The notes under the pieces are model-generated. The model did no database searches. It was given only the letters and a program-made list of their open reading frames with translations, and was not told the origin of the DNA. From Nguyenibacter vanlangensis (lineage in GTDB: Bacteria > Pseudomonadota > Alphaproteobacteria > Acetobacterales > Acetobacteraceae), in assembly GCF_038719015.1 (NCBI RefSeq), contig NZ_CP152276.1, positions 878,001 to 942,000 of the forward strand: 64,000 nucleotides of DNA, in the 5' to 3' direction. The position numbers were made by a program, and so were the translations under genes. Shown here piece after piece: positions 28,733 through 37,527 of this stretch (position 1 is the first letter of the stretch; the number at the start of each line of letters is the position of its first letter).

Positions 28733-29880
28733 TACAGATCGCCCATGATCATCGTGGCGAAACCGAAATCCGTATGCTCGGCCGTCTTGCTGAGGGAGAA
28801 ACCGTGATTTTTATCGACGGCATATTCCCCTATGAGGTTCTTTTCCATATTCAGGCCGTAGAGAACCGGCTTTTCTCCCGAGCTGACGGCGATCGTTGAA
28901 ATATCGTCCACCGGAGAGCGCGAAAGCAGCGTCCTGCGCGTCAGGTCATAGGCCCAGATCTGCTTGCCGCCACGATGATGCGTACCCTCATGATGATTGG
29001 GATACATCGGGACGAACAGAACATTGTCGGCTGCGTTGTAGCCGAGGACACCATAGCCCGAAGTGCCCCAGTTGCCGGGAATCCCCCGCGTCAGGCTGGT
29101 AACGCTGACGGTCCTGATCACGCCGCTCTGGTCCGACAGCCGATATATGTTGGCGTTGTAGGAAATGAACAGCAGGTCCCCGCCCGCCCGCGCCGACGCC
29201 AGATAAATCGGGTCACTATCGACGTCGAAGATCTTTTCGCTTCTCCGTGACGTAAAGGTCGAACCGTCCGCCCCCAGGGTGAACGTCATGAAGCTGCCAT
29301 CGGTGCAGATGGTGGAAAAACCATGCCCCTGAAGGGCAGGATAGATGCCATAGCAGCCCGGCTGCGGTATTTCCTGCAGAACCTTGTCGTTTACCAGATC
29401 GACGACGGTAACGGACGTCGCCGGGGTCGCGTTCTGGACATAGATGAACTTTTCATCCGCGCTCAGGCGCAGTTGCGCGGCATCGGGAGTGTATTGCGTG
29501 ATCTTGAATGGAAGGCGGATTTCCTTCTTTACCGTATTGGTGGGTACGTCGAAGATCTGAAGGACGTCTTCTCCGGTTCCATAGGTAATACGGCTGAAGA
29601 AGCTGGACGCCATATAGGCGGTATTCCCGTCGCGCGAGAGCGTGGACAGTCCCCACCCACCCCCGCTGACACTCCCTTTCAGGGTCAGGTCCCGCGCCGA
29701 ATAGATGTACAGCGTGCTGCTCGCCATCCCCATCTGGTTGACGACGACATTGGGGCCCGGCGATATCCTCGTCTTGACCGAGACGGTTTCGGGTACGAAC
29801 GATGCGTCATCGGCATGAACGGCAACGGGAAACAGGGTCAGGAACATCAGCCACGAACCGGCGGTGATCATTTTACCCAT
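28732..29880 (-). CDS. aauB: Quinoprotein amine dehydrogenase heavy chain
   Basis: Large non-catalytic subunit of the heterotetrameric amine dehydrogenase; 382 residues from ATG 29880, with a signal peptide ending near AVHADD. It is built of repeated beta-propeller-like blades, for example LSTLSRDGNTAYMASSFF and LRLSADEKFIYVQNATP, and ends YAVDKNHGFSLSKTAEHTDFG. This fits the seven-bladed propeller of aromatic amine and methylamine dehydrogenases. The start was chosen because GGAGAGAGA lies just upstream; a longer version from 29904 has no such site. It is first in the operon and lies 80 bases from a 17-bp palindrome. Confidence 0.88.
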   Translation of the reverse strand: MGKMITAGSWLMFLTLFPVAVHADDASFVPETVSVKTRISPGPNVVVNQMGMASSTLYIYSARDLTLKGSVSGGGWGLSTLSRDGNTAYMASSFFSRITYGTGEDVLQIFDVPTNTVKKEIRLPFKITQYTPDAAQLRLSADEKFIYVQNATPATSVTVVDLVNDKVLQEIPQPGCYGIYPALQGHGFSTICTDGSFMTFTLGADGSTFTSRRSEKIFDVDSDPIYLASARAGGDLLFISYNANIYRLSDQSGVIRTVSVTSLTRGIPGNWGTSGYGVLGYNAADNVLFVPMYPNHHEGTHHRGGKQIWAYDLTRRTLLSRSPVDDISTIAVSSGEKPVLYGLNMEKNLIGEYAVDKNHGFSLSKTAEHTDFGFATMIMGDL

Positions 29881-29960
29881 CAAAATCTCTCTCCGCGACA
29901 GCATTTTTTTGTGGGTAGCAGGTCGGGTGAGAGGGCAATATCCAGCTTCGTAAATTTAAT

Positions 29961-29977
29961 TGCACAATTATTGTGCA
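29961..29977. promoter_or_regulatory. Palindromic operator candidate between aauB and the AraC regulator
   Basis: TGCACAAT-T-ATTGTGCA is a perfect 8-bp inverted repeat around one central base, located in the A/T-rich divergent control region. One arm overlaps a possible -35 for each direction. A regulator binding site is inferred. Confidence 0.6.
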
Positions 29978-30017
29978 TTCGATACGTTGCTCATATGAAA
30001 TGGTGAAGGGCGCGAAA

Positions 30018-30956
30018 ATGTCACAGAGTTTCAGGATGCAAAGGTTCGCCGATGCGTCCGAACAGGAGACGGCCCTGCCAGGCTGGGAACAGCGCTACAT
30101 GCAACTGGGGAGAGGTGCGTTCGAGGGCGCGGTCAAGATCGCGTCGTTCGGGCATATCTCGATCATCGAGGAGACGATGAAAGTCTCCATCGGTCAGACC
30201 ACCAGTCCCCCACCGGACAGCATCGCCATCGTGCTGCCGCTCCACGCCAGCGGCGGCGGGTTGATCAACGGCCAGCAACGCCACGACAAGGCATTCCTCC
30301 ATGTCGGGGGGCATGAAATCACCGCGGTCGGCAAGGAAGATTGTCACGCCTATTATATTCTGATCGAGCGGGTGGCGCTGCCGGAATTCGACCCCCGACG
30401 ATTCAGTGGCGTCATGCCGGTATCCGCCTATCCGGAAACGCCCTACATGGCGGGCTGGCTCGCGGCGCTGATGTCGGCCGCGTCGGATACCGCCCAGCGT
30501 GCTCCGGGACAGCTCGACACCATTATCCCCGGTCTCGTGACCGACCGCGTTTCAGAGATGGTGTCATATGCCGGTCGCGGCGCGGATCCCGCCCCCCTGC
30601 GCGGGACGTTCGCATATAGCGTTTTCTCCCGGGCTCGCCACGTCATCGACGAATCCGACGAAACGTTCCTCTCCGTCGCCGCCATTGCGCAGCAGATCGG
30701 TATCCCGGCCTATATTCTCCGATCCGCCTTCCAACAGGTGACGGGCATGACACCGCGCGCGTGGCTGCGCCAGCGGGCCCTGGACCGCGCCAGACGCGCC
30801 ATGCTGGCACCCGATCTGGCGCGGCGGGGCGTATCCCATATCGCGATGGAATGCGGCTTCTTTCATCTCGGGCGCTTTTCGGCCTATTACGCCGAAACAT
30901 TCGGCGAGCCGCCGGCCAGGACGATCCGGAGAGTCATGGAAGGGCGCGCGGCCTAA
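30018..30956 (+). CDS. AraC-family transcriptional regulator
   Basis: A 312-residue regulator. The N-terminal about 190 residues form a cupin-like sensing domain resembling the AraC_binding_2 / FeaR type. The C-terminal about 100 residues carry the two helix-turn-helix motifs: VAAIAQQIGIPAYILRSAFQ with GMTPRAWLRQRAL, and VSHIAMECGFFHLGRFSAYY with GEPPARTIRR. It is divergent from aauB, and the palindrome at 29961 lies between them. FeaR, an AraC-type protein, activates amine oxidase genes in response to phenylethylamine in other bacteria, so an amine-responsive activator is inferred here. The ATG 30018 was chosen because AAGGG precedes it; a GTG at 29973 inside the palindrome is less likely. 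Confidence 0.88.
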   Translation: MSQSFRMQRFADASEQETALPGWEQRYMQLGRGAFEGAVKIASFGHISIIEETMKVSIGQTTSPPPDSIAIVLPLHASGGGLINGQQRHDKAFLHVGGHEITAVGKEDCHAYYILIERVALPEFDPRRFSGVMPVSAYPETPYMAGWLAALMSAASDTAQRAPGQLDTIIPGLVTDRVSEMVSYAGRGADPAPLRGTFAYSVFSRARHVIDESDETFLSVAAIAQQIGIPAYILRSAFQQVTGMTPRAWLRQRALDRARRAMLAPDLARRGVSHIAMECGFFHLGRFSAYYAETFGEPPARTIRRVMEGRAA

Positions 30957-30986
30957 AACCGCGCCGCCCCCCGAAAAGCCATCGAA

Positions 30987-32834
30987 TCAGACGCCGGCCC
31001 GGGCCAGGGTCGCGGTCAGGCGGCTGGCGAAGCCCGCCGGGTCCTTGGGGCTCTCGCCGTCCTGGATGCGCGCCACATCCAGCAGGATCAGCGCGACGTC
31101 ATCGATCGCCTCGCCCCGCGCCACCCGCGCCGCCAGGTCGCGGATCAGCGGATGGGCGGCATTGATCTCCAGCACCGGCGCCAGGTCAGGCACCGCCTGG
31201 CCGCTGCGGCGCAGCAGGCGCTGCAACTGCAGGTCCGGCCCCTGCGCCGACGCCGACAGCACGACCGCGCTGCCTACCAGCCGGTTGGTACCCCGCACCT
31301 CGGACACCGCCTCGCCCAGCGCGGCCTTCAGTGCCGGCAGCAACGCGTCGAGGTCCGCGCGGGGCGCGTCGTCCTGCGGCGCCTCGAACTTGTCCAGGTC
31401 GGCATGGGCCTGGCTGATGCCGCGCAGTTCCTTGCCCTCGAACGTGCCCAGCCGGTCGGGCCAGAAGGAATCGACCGGATCGGACAGCAGCAGCACCTCG
31501 ATCCCGCGCGCGCGGAACCCCTCCAACTGCGGCGAGGCCGGCAGCGTGCCGGCATTGTCGCCGGTCAGGTAATAGATCGCCTCCTGCCCGTCCTTCATCC
31601 GCGCGACATAGTCGGCCAGCGTGGTCAGCCCCTCCTGCGTGCTGGACCGGAAGCGGGCCAGCCCGGCCAGGTCGGTGCGGTATTCGGCATCGTCCCAGAT
31701 TCCTTCCTTCAGGACCGGGCCGAAATTCTCCCAGAACCCGGCATAGGATTCGGCGTCCTTCGCCCGGCTGCGCAACTCGTTCAGCACCCGGTTGGTCACC
31801 GCCTTGCGGATGCGGGCCAGCACCGGGGTCGCCTGCAGCATCTCGCGCGATACGTTCAGCGGCAGGTCCTCGGTGTCCACCACCCCCTGGACGAAGCGCA
31901 GCCAGGACGGCAGCAGCCCGGCCTCGTCGGTAATGAACATGCGCCGGACATGCAGCCGCACCCGGCTGTCGCGCACCTGCTCGCCGAATTCGAACGGGCG
32001 GCTGCCGGGGATGAACAGCAGGGCGGTGAATTCCAGCGTGCCCTCGGCATGCCAGTGCAGGGTCGCCCACGGTGTGTCGAAATTATGGCTGACATGCCGG
32101 TAGAAATCGTTCAGTTGCTCTTCGGTCAGCTCGGCGCGCGGCTTGCGCCACAGGGCGGTGCCGGCATTGGCCGTCTTGTCCTCGCCGTCGCGGCGGATGG
32201 TGATCGGCCAGGCGATATGGTCGGCCCATTTGCGCACGATCGCTTCTAGGCGCCAGGCATCCAGGAACTCGTCGGCATCCTCCTTGATGTGCAGGACGAT
32301 ATCCGTGCCGGGCCGCTCGCGCGTCGCGGGGCTCAGCGTAAAGCTGCCCTTGCCGTCGGACGACCAGCGCCACGCCTCGTCGCTGCCGGCGCGGCGCGAC
32401 ACGACGTCGACATGGTCCGCCACCATGAAGGCGGCATAGAAACCGACGCCGAACTGGCCGATCAGGCTCGGCCGTTCCTCGGGCTTGTGCTTGGCCAGCT
32501 CCTGGCCGAAGGCACGGGTGCCCGACCGCGCGATGGTGCCCAGGTTGCGCGCCAGTTCCTCCTTGCTCATGCCCGCGCCATCATCGCTGATGGTCAGGCG
32601 GCGCGCATCCTTTTCCGGATCGATGCGGACCTTGGCATCCTCCGGCAGGGTGCGGGCGGCATCGGTCAGGGCCTCGAACCGGCGGCGGTCGGTGGCGTCC
32701 GCGGCATTGGCGACCAGTTCGCGCAGGAAGATCTCGCGTTCCGAATAAAGCGCATGGACCACCAGGTCGAGCAGCCGCCCGACCTCGGCACTGAATTCAT
32801 GCTGCTCGCCCCCTGTCGTCGCCTGTTCGACCAT
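30987..32834 (-). CDS. htpG: Molecular chaperone HtpG (Hsp90)
   Basis: A 615-residue ATP-dependent homodimeric chaperone. The GHKL ATPase domain shows [28 protein letters not shown] and [11 protein letters not shown]; the middle domain follows, with the [16 protein letters not shown] block, and a C-terminal dimerisation domain ends near LTATLARAG. The start at ATG 32834 has a strong GAGGA site and fits the family; the open frame upstream is not translated in homologs. Hsp90 genes are usually heat-shock controlled, and rpoH is encoded at 53367 in this window. A 13-bp inverted repeat lies 90 bases upstream. Confidence 0.96.
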   Translation of the reverse strand: MVEQATTGGEQHEFSAEVGRLLDLVVHALYSEREIFLRELVANAADATDRRRFEALTDAARTLPEDAKVRIDPEKDARRLTISDDGAGMSKEELARNLGTIARSGTRAFGQELAKHKPEERPSLIGQFGVGFYAAFMVADHVDVVSRRAGSDEAWRWSSDGKGSFTLSPATRERPGTDIVLHIKEDADEFLDAWRLEAIVRKWADHIAWPITIRRDGEDKTANAGTALWRKPRAELTEEQLNDFYRHVSHNFDTPWATLHWHAEGTLEFTALLFIPGSRPFEFGEQVRDSRVRLHVRRMFITDEAGLLPSWLRFVQGVVDTEDLPLNVSREMLQATPVLARIRKAVTNRVLNELRSRAKDAESYAGFWENFGPVLKEGIWDDAEYRTDLAGLARFRSSTQEGLTTLADYVARMKDGQEAIYYLTGDNAGTLPASPQLEGFRARGIEVLLLSDPVDSFWPDRLGTFEGKELRGISQAHADLDKFEAPQDDAPRADLDALLPALKAALGEAVSEVRGTNRLVGSAVVLSASAQGPDLQLQRLLRRSGQAVPDLAPVLEINAAHPLIRDLAARVARGEAIDDVALILLDVARIQDGESPKDPAGFASRLTATLARAGV

Positions 32835-32920
32835 CTCATCCTCTTTCCGCTGGATCATCATGCTTCCGGACGGAATCGCCCGAAGGCACGATGATGATTG
32901 CCAAAACAAATACTTAAGGT

Positions 32921-32950
32921 GGGATGATTTCAGCTCCCTGAAATCATCCC
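32921..32950. repeat. Perfect 13-bp inverted repeat upstream of htpG
   Basis: GGGATGATTTCAG-CTCC-CTGAAATCATCCC forms a strong stem with a four-base loop. It lies in the 202-base gap between the Nudix gene stop and htpG, on the strand of both. It could be a terminator for the Nudix gene or part of the htpG control region; no U-run follows. Confidence 0.7.
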
Positions 32951-33036
32951 GCTCCAAACACAAAACCGCCGCAGCATATGTGCCATGAAAGGCACGATTT
33001 CAATCTCCTGCGGCCCGAACGTCCGCGCCGCGGCGC

Positions 33037-33678
33037 CTATTCGAAATCCGTCGGCAGCGCCGGATCGTGGTAATGGGCGAACATGCGCGCGACCTGCCGC
33101 GGCAGCACGCGCCCCAGCGACAGGTCGGCCGGAACGGCATCCCGGGCGAACCAGCCGACGCCCGAGGTCTCGATGCTGGTCGCCGGCGCGCCCCCGGCCA
33201 GGTCGCATACATAGAACAGCTTGGCGCAGGAAAACGGGGTGGCGGGATGCCCCTGGCGCGTGCGGTCCCACAGCGCGGCCAGCTTGCGCACCCGCGCGAC
33301 ATAGCCGCTTTCCTCCCGCACCTCCTTCACCGCGCTCTCGGCCGGGGTGACGTTCACGTCCGCCCAGCCGCCCGGCAGGGTCCAGCGTCCCCCATCCAGC
33401 GTCTCGCGCACCATCAGCAGACGCCCGGCCCCGTCGAACACGGCGGCCCGCACATCGACCTTGGGCGTGGCATAGCCCTCCTGCGCGGCGAACAGATCCT
33501 CGATCCGCCGGACCGGGGCACCGGTATGGGCCGCCATGACGCGCGCGGCCAGCGCCCGCAGCATCTCGTAGCGCTCGCGATCATAGGGATCGCGGGTGAA
33601 GGCCAGGCCGGTCTGCGCGATCGCCTGGATCTCGCGCCCCCAGACCAGCCAGTCCGGCTCGACGTCCCCGTTCGACAT
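33037..33678 (-). CDS. Nudix hydrolase with N-terminal NUDIX_N domain
   Basis: A 213-residue hydrolase likely to act on ADP-ribose or related nucleoside diphosphate derivatives. Residues about 8-65 form the helical NUDIX_N domain (DWLVWGREIQAIAQTGLAF). The Nudix box begins at PGGWADVN and continues TPAESAVKEVREESGYV; its REuxEExGu core is intact with K for R, while the usual first Glu is replaced by Val, as in several members of this subfamily. The C-terminal half is beta-rich with a GWFARDAVP block. It is the gene upstream of htpG on the same strand but is separated by an inverted repeat. Confidence 0.88.
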   Translation of the reverse strand: MSNGDVEPDWLVWGREIQAIAQTGLAFTRDPYDRERYEMLRALAARVMAAHTGAPVRRIEDLFAAQEGYATPKVDVRAAVFDGAGRLLMVRETLDGGRWTLPGGWADVNVTPAESAVKEVREESGYVARVRKLAALWDRTRQGHPATPFSCAKLFYVCDLAGGAPATSIETSGVGWFARDAVPADLSLGRVLPRQVARMFAHYHDPALPTDFE

Positions 33679-33732
33679 GTCCGCGTTCCTCCTTATACCC
33701 CCCCTTATGCCCCCCTTATACCCCCGGCGCGC

Positions 33733-34434
33733 TCAGCGCGGCGGCGGAAAATCCAGCATGGCGGCGGTATAGGTTTCGACCACCTGGCTGAACGGCATCC
33801 CGTCCTGGCGATACAACAACGCGCGATGGCGCAGGATCGTGGCGGGGATGACGATCCGGCCCTGTTCCGCCGGCGGCAGCCTGTGCATTTCCCAACCGTC
33901 CGGCAGCGGCGCGAACAGCCTCGTGCTGTCCAGGGTGCGGCGGGTGAAATGCAGGTCGGCCACCGCATGGCCGAACGCGGTGTCGGTCCGTTCCAGCAGC
34001 GCGTTCATCGCCGGGGTCAGCCGCGCGGGCACGTACCAGTTATCGGCCACCGACAGCACACGCGACCCGCAGGCCAGTTCCACCCGGCGATAGGCGACCG
34101 GCTCGTCGGGCCCGACCGCCAGTTCCTGCCGCTGGGCGGCGCTGGCGGAACGAAAGACGCCCGGCACCCGCCGCGCCACGACGCGGGGCACGGCGGCCAG
34201 CCCGTGCTCGCGGCACCAGCCCTCCAGCGTCAGGGTCGCGCTGGGATGCGACAGCAGCCGCGCGTCCAGCCCCTCCACCAGGGCCTGCAGCGCCAGGCGA
34301 GACTGCGCCGTGTCGGGCCAATCCCGGTCCCCGGCCCGCGCCGGCCCCGCCGCCCCGACCCCGATCGCGACCCCAATCGCGACCATGACCCCGACCGCGA
34401 AACCGGTCCCCGGCCTGCCCGCCGCGCGCGCCAT
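33733..34434 (-). CDS. Exported protein, possible chorismate-lyase/UTRA-like fold
   Basis: A 233-residue protein with a signal peptide (hydrophobic residues about 12-33, cleavage after ARA). The central region, AYRRVELACGSRVLSVADNW followed by RLTPAMNALLERTDTAFGHAV and FTRRTLDS, resembles the ligand-binding fold shared by UbiC chorismate lyases and UTRA domains, but the match is by eye only. The start ATG 34434 overlaps the permease stop (TGATG), so it is translationally coupled to the purine-type permease. Function is not assigned; a periplasmic small-molecule-binding role is a guess. Confidence 0.6.
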   Translation of the reverse strand: MARAAGRPGTGFAVGVMVAIGVAIGVGAAGPARAGDRDWPDTAQSRLALQALVEGLDARLLSHPSATLTLEGWCREHGLAAVPRVVARRVPGVFRSASAAQRQELAVGPDEPVAYRRVELACGSRVLSVADNWYVPARLTPAMNALLERTDTAFGHAVADLHFTRRTLDSTRLFAPLPDGWEMHRLPPAEQGRIVIPATILRHRALLYRQDGMPFSQVVETYTAAMLDFPPPR

Positions 34435-35798
34435 CACGAATGCCCCCCCATGCCGCTGGCCAGCACCAGATAGACGACGAACACCGCATCCAGCGCCAGC
34501 AGGATCGGCGTCACCTCCGACCAGCGGCGCGCGGCCACCGCCAGCGCGGTATACAGCAGCAGGCCCAGCGCCAGGCTGACCATGAAATTGCCGGTCATCA
34601 CGGTCACCAGCACCATCAGCAGCGGCGCCAGCACGCCGCCCGGTTCGCCGTCATCGGCCTTGCCCATGTCGGACAGCATGCCCAGCCCCACCAGGACCAG
34701 TACCGGCGCCGTCGCCAGCGCGGGCACCGCGGTGATGATCGGCCACAGCACCGACGCGGCCAGGAACAGCACGGCGGCGGTCACCCCGACCAGCCCGGTC
34801 CGGCCGCCGGCCTCGACCCCCACCAGCGATTCCAGATAGGCCGTGACCGTCGAGGTCCCCAGCACCGCCCCGGCCACGCTGGCCGCGCCGTCGGCGGCGA
34901 AGGCCGCGCGCCCCAGCACGGGCTGGCCGTCCTCGACCGTCAGCCCGGCCCGTCGGGTCACGGCCATCATCGTGCCCGTCGCATCGAAGAAATCGCCCAG
35001 AAAGAAATAGAGCGTCACCGGCAGAACCAGCCCGATATGGGTCAGGAACCCGTGGAAATCGAACGAGAACAGCAGATGGGCCGGATAATGCGGCCATTCG
35101 ATCCAGCGATCCGGCAGATGCGTCACCACGGTACCGTCCGGATGGTGGACGAAGCAGCCCGCCACCGTCAGCACGACGATGGACAGCAGCATCCCCGCCG
35201 GCACGCGCAGCATCCGCAGCGCCCCGGCCAGGAACAGGCCCGCCGTCGCCAGCAGTACGGCGGGGTCGCGCAGCGCGCCGAAGGAAAATCCCTGCGCCCC
35301 CGCCACCGCCAGGCCGCCGCTGACCATGCCGATATGCGCGATGAAGGCGCCGATCGCGCAATGGATGCCGTTGCGCACCGGCACGGGGAAGCCCATGACG
35401 ATCTTCTGCCGCCACCGGCTCAGCGACAGAAGCACGAAGGCCACGCCACCGATCAGCACCATGGTGAAGGCGACCGGCGGCGCGATGCCCATCTGGGCCA
35501 CGACGACCTGGGCGAAGATCAGGTTGCTGCTCATCGCCGGGGCCAGGGCGATCGGCAGGTTGGCCATCACCGCCATCAGCAGCGACCCGCAGACCGAGGC
35601 GGCGATGGTGGTCATGATCATGTCATGCCGGTCCAGCCCGGCCAGCGCCATGATCGCGGGGTTGACGATCATGATATACGCCATCGCCCCGAACGTGGTC
35701 AGCCCGGCAACCAGTTCCCGCACCACGGTCGACCCCCGACGCGTGATGTGAAAGGTCCGATCGATCCAGCCATGAACCCCCGCGCCGTCCTGCTTCAC
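34434..35798 (-). CDS. NCS2-family (AzgA-type) purine permease
   Basis: A 454-residue inner-membrane transporter with about twelve to fourteen hydrophobic segments. Diagnostic NCS2 marks are AYIMIVNPAIMALAGL near the start, FFLGDFFDATGTMMAV in the middle, and STVTAYLESLVGVEAGGRTG, the AzgA version of the core motif. By family it should carry hypoxanthine, guanine or adenine with protons. The start is a GTG with AGGGA upstream. Its stop overlaps the start of the exported protein at 34434, an unusual partner for this family. Confidence 0.85.
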   Translation of the reverse strand: MKQDGAGVHGWIDRTFHITRRGSTVVRELVAGLTTFGAMAYIMIVNPAIMALAGLDRHDMIMTTIAASVCGSLLMAVMANLPIALAPAMSSNLIFAQVVVAQMGIAPPVAFTMVLIGGVAFVLLSLSRWRQKIVMGFPVPVRNGIHCAIGAFIAHIGMVSGGLAVAGAQGFSFGALRDPAVLLATAGLFLAGALRMLRVPAGMLLSIVVLTVAGCFVHHPDGTVVTHLPDRWIEWPHYPAHLLFSFDFHGFLTHIGLVLPVTLYFFLGDFFDATGTMMAVTRRAGLTVEDGQPVLGRAAFAADGAASVAGAVLGTSTVTAYLESLVGVEAGGRTGLVGVTAAVLFLAASVLWPIITAVPALATAPVLVLVGLGMLSDMGKADDGEPGGVLAPLLMVLVTVMTGNFMVSLALGLLLYTALAVAARRWSEVTPILLALDAVFVVYLVLASGMGGHS

Positions 35799-36117
35799 CC
35801 GTCCCTGCCCCCTCTGCGACTGTCTTCCGGCCCGCGGGCCGTGTGCGGCGCGACTGTCCTACCGCTTCCGTTACGATGCAAGAGCGCCGCGCGCGGACCG
35901 GCGAACCTTCGCTCCATGACCGCCCGATCGCCGGACCGGCCCCTGGCTGGCATCCCGCCCCCGAAATTCATATGATGGGTTGCGGAAATCAGTATCCATC
36001 TAAGCATTTGATTTAATTTGAAGACTGCCAGGACGACAGAGTGCCCGATTTGACGATTCAATATGTTTTCCGAAATATTTTCCCCACACCGGCCATGCCG
36101 GCCGGGCGGAATCAGGC
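35799..36117. other. Divergent control region between permease and globin-coupled cyclase
   Basis: The left part is GC-rich and holds no gene. From about 35970 to 36085 the sequence turns A/T-rich and should contain the promoters; a plausible rightward promoter is listed separately. No operator palindrome or riboswitch was seen. Confidence 0.5.
36050..36079 (+). promoter_or_regulatory. Possible sigma-70 promoter of the globin-coupled cyclase
   Basis: TTGACG (36050-36055) and AATATT (36074-36079) are separated by 18 bases in an A/T-rich patch 40 bases before the start codon. The -35 is close to consensus, the -10 matches four of six. Confidence 0.4.
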
Positions 36118-37515
36118 ATGAAGGGCGAATCGGCTTCGACCGCCGACGCCGCGCTGCAGCACGTCTTCGCCGCGACGTCGCCCGCCGCGCGCCAGGCGGT
36201 TCACGACCTGGTCCGGGACCACACCCCGGCGCTGGTCGCCGCGTTCTATGCGCATTTCACCGAACATGCCGAGGCAGGCGGCTTTCTGGCCGACGCCGCC
36301 ACGACCGACCGGCTGCATGCCTCGCTGGCGCGCTGGCTGGGCGAATTATTCCCCGCCACGCCGCCCGCTCCGACCCGCCTGGTCGAGGCCCAGCGCCATA
36401 TCGGGCGCTTCCACGCCCGGGCCGGGATTTCCGTCGCCCTGGTGTCCGAAGGCGTATCGCTGATCCAGCGCGCCCTGATCCAGGCCCTGGGCACGCGGAC
36501 GCTGGACCATGACCTGTTCACCGACGCGGTCATCTACATCGTCGGCACCCTCTCCGGAGCGATGGGGCTGATTTCCTTCACCTATTGGCGGCACCGCGAG
36601 CGCACGGCGGCGGCCGACACCGCCTATCGCCTCTTCGCGCTGAACCAGGACCTGTCGCGTGAGGGCGAGACCCAGAAGGCGGCGCTGATGGCCTGGAGCT
36701 ACGACGTGCTGCGGACGATCTGCGCCGCCCGGACATCCGACACGCCGCGGCCCGCCGGGCTGGCCCGCTCCGAATTCGGCCTGTGGGTGACCCACAAGGT
36801 CGGATTGCTGTTCGACGGCACCGCGATCGTCCCCCATCTGACCGGGCTGATCGCCCGGATCGACCAGGACAGGCTGCCGGCGATCATGCGCGCCGTCACG
36901 GCGGGCGACGACATGTCCGCCCCTCTGGCAGCGCTGCATGCCGACGTAACCGAGATCATGAACAGCCTGGACATGCTGTTCCGCAGCAGCCGCAATGGCG
37001 GCGACGCCGCCGACCCGCTGACCCGGGTGCTGAACCGGCGCTTCCTGCCGTCGATCATGTCGTACGAATTGCGGGTGGCCAACCAGACCGGCCGGCCGCT
37101 CGCCGTGCTGTTCCTGGACGTGGACCATTTCAAGCACGTCAACGACACCCACGGCCATGCCGGCGGCGACGCCGTGCTGCGCGCCGTCGCCCGGGTCGTG
37201 GAAGAATCCTGCCGGCCCAGCGACATGGTCTTCCGCTATGGCGGCGAGGAATTCCTGATCGTGCTGGGCGACACGGACGGCACCCGGATGGCCCAGGCCG
37301 CCGAGCGCCTGCGCCGTCAGGTCGAAGCGACCGCCGTGACCATGCCCGACGGCACGACCTGCCGCATGACCGTGTCGATCGGCGCGGCGCTCTATTCCGG
37401 CCATCCGGATTACGAATACCTGCTGCGCCGGGCCGACGCGGCCCTGTACCGGGCCAAGAAGAAGGGCCGCAACCGGACCGAGATCGCCGAGGCCGAACCG
37501 CTCGTGGTGGCGTAG
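36118..37515 (+). CDS. Globin-coupled haem sensor diguanylate cyclase
   Basis: A 465-residue cytoplasmic enzyme predicted to make c-di-GMP under control of a haem-bound gas. Residues about 15-160 fit a sensor globin: Tyr44 (distal), Leu66 (distal pocket) and His99 (proximal, in HIGRFHARAGI) correspond one by one to Tyr43, Leu65 and His98 of the E. coli oxygen sensor YddV/DosC. A helical middle domain (160-300) links to the GGDEF domain, which has the active GGEEF loop in FRYGGEEFLIVL and an RxxD inhibitory site (RPSD) five residues before it. Length matches DosC-type enzymes. The cellulose synthase 7 kb away has a PilZ c-di-GMP-binding domain, so this gene is a candidate supplier of that signal. 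Confidence 0.9.
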   Translation: MKGESASTADAALQHVFAATSPAARQAVHDLVRDHTPALVAAFYAHFTEHAEAGGFLADAATTDRLHASLARWLGELFPATPPAPTRLVEAQRHIGRFHARAGISVALVSEGVSLIQRALIQALGTRTLDHDLFTDAVIYIVGTLSGAMGLISFTYWRHRERTAAADTAYRLFALNQDLSREGETQKAALMAWSYDVLRTICAARTSDTPRPAGLARSEFGLWVTHKVGLLFDGTAIVPHLTGLIARIDQDRLPAIMRAVTAGDDMSAPLAALHADVTEIMNSLDMLFRSSRNGGDAADPLTRVLNRRFLPSIMSYELRVANQTGRPLAVLFLDVDHFKHVNDTHGHAGGDAVLRAVARVVEESCRPSDMVFRYGGEEFLIVLGDTDGTRMAQAAERLRRQVEATAVTMPDGTTCRMTVSIGAALYSGHPDYEYLLRRADAALYRAKKKGRNRTEIAEAEPLVVA

Positions 37516-37527
37516 CTCCCGGCCCCG

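Noticed and set aside
29973..30017. Upstream GTG start for the AraC regulator
   Set aside because: It would begin inside the palindrome and has no ribosome-binding site, whereas ATG 30018 has AAGGG at proper spacing.
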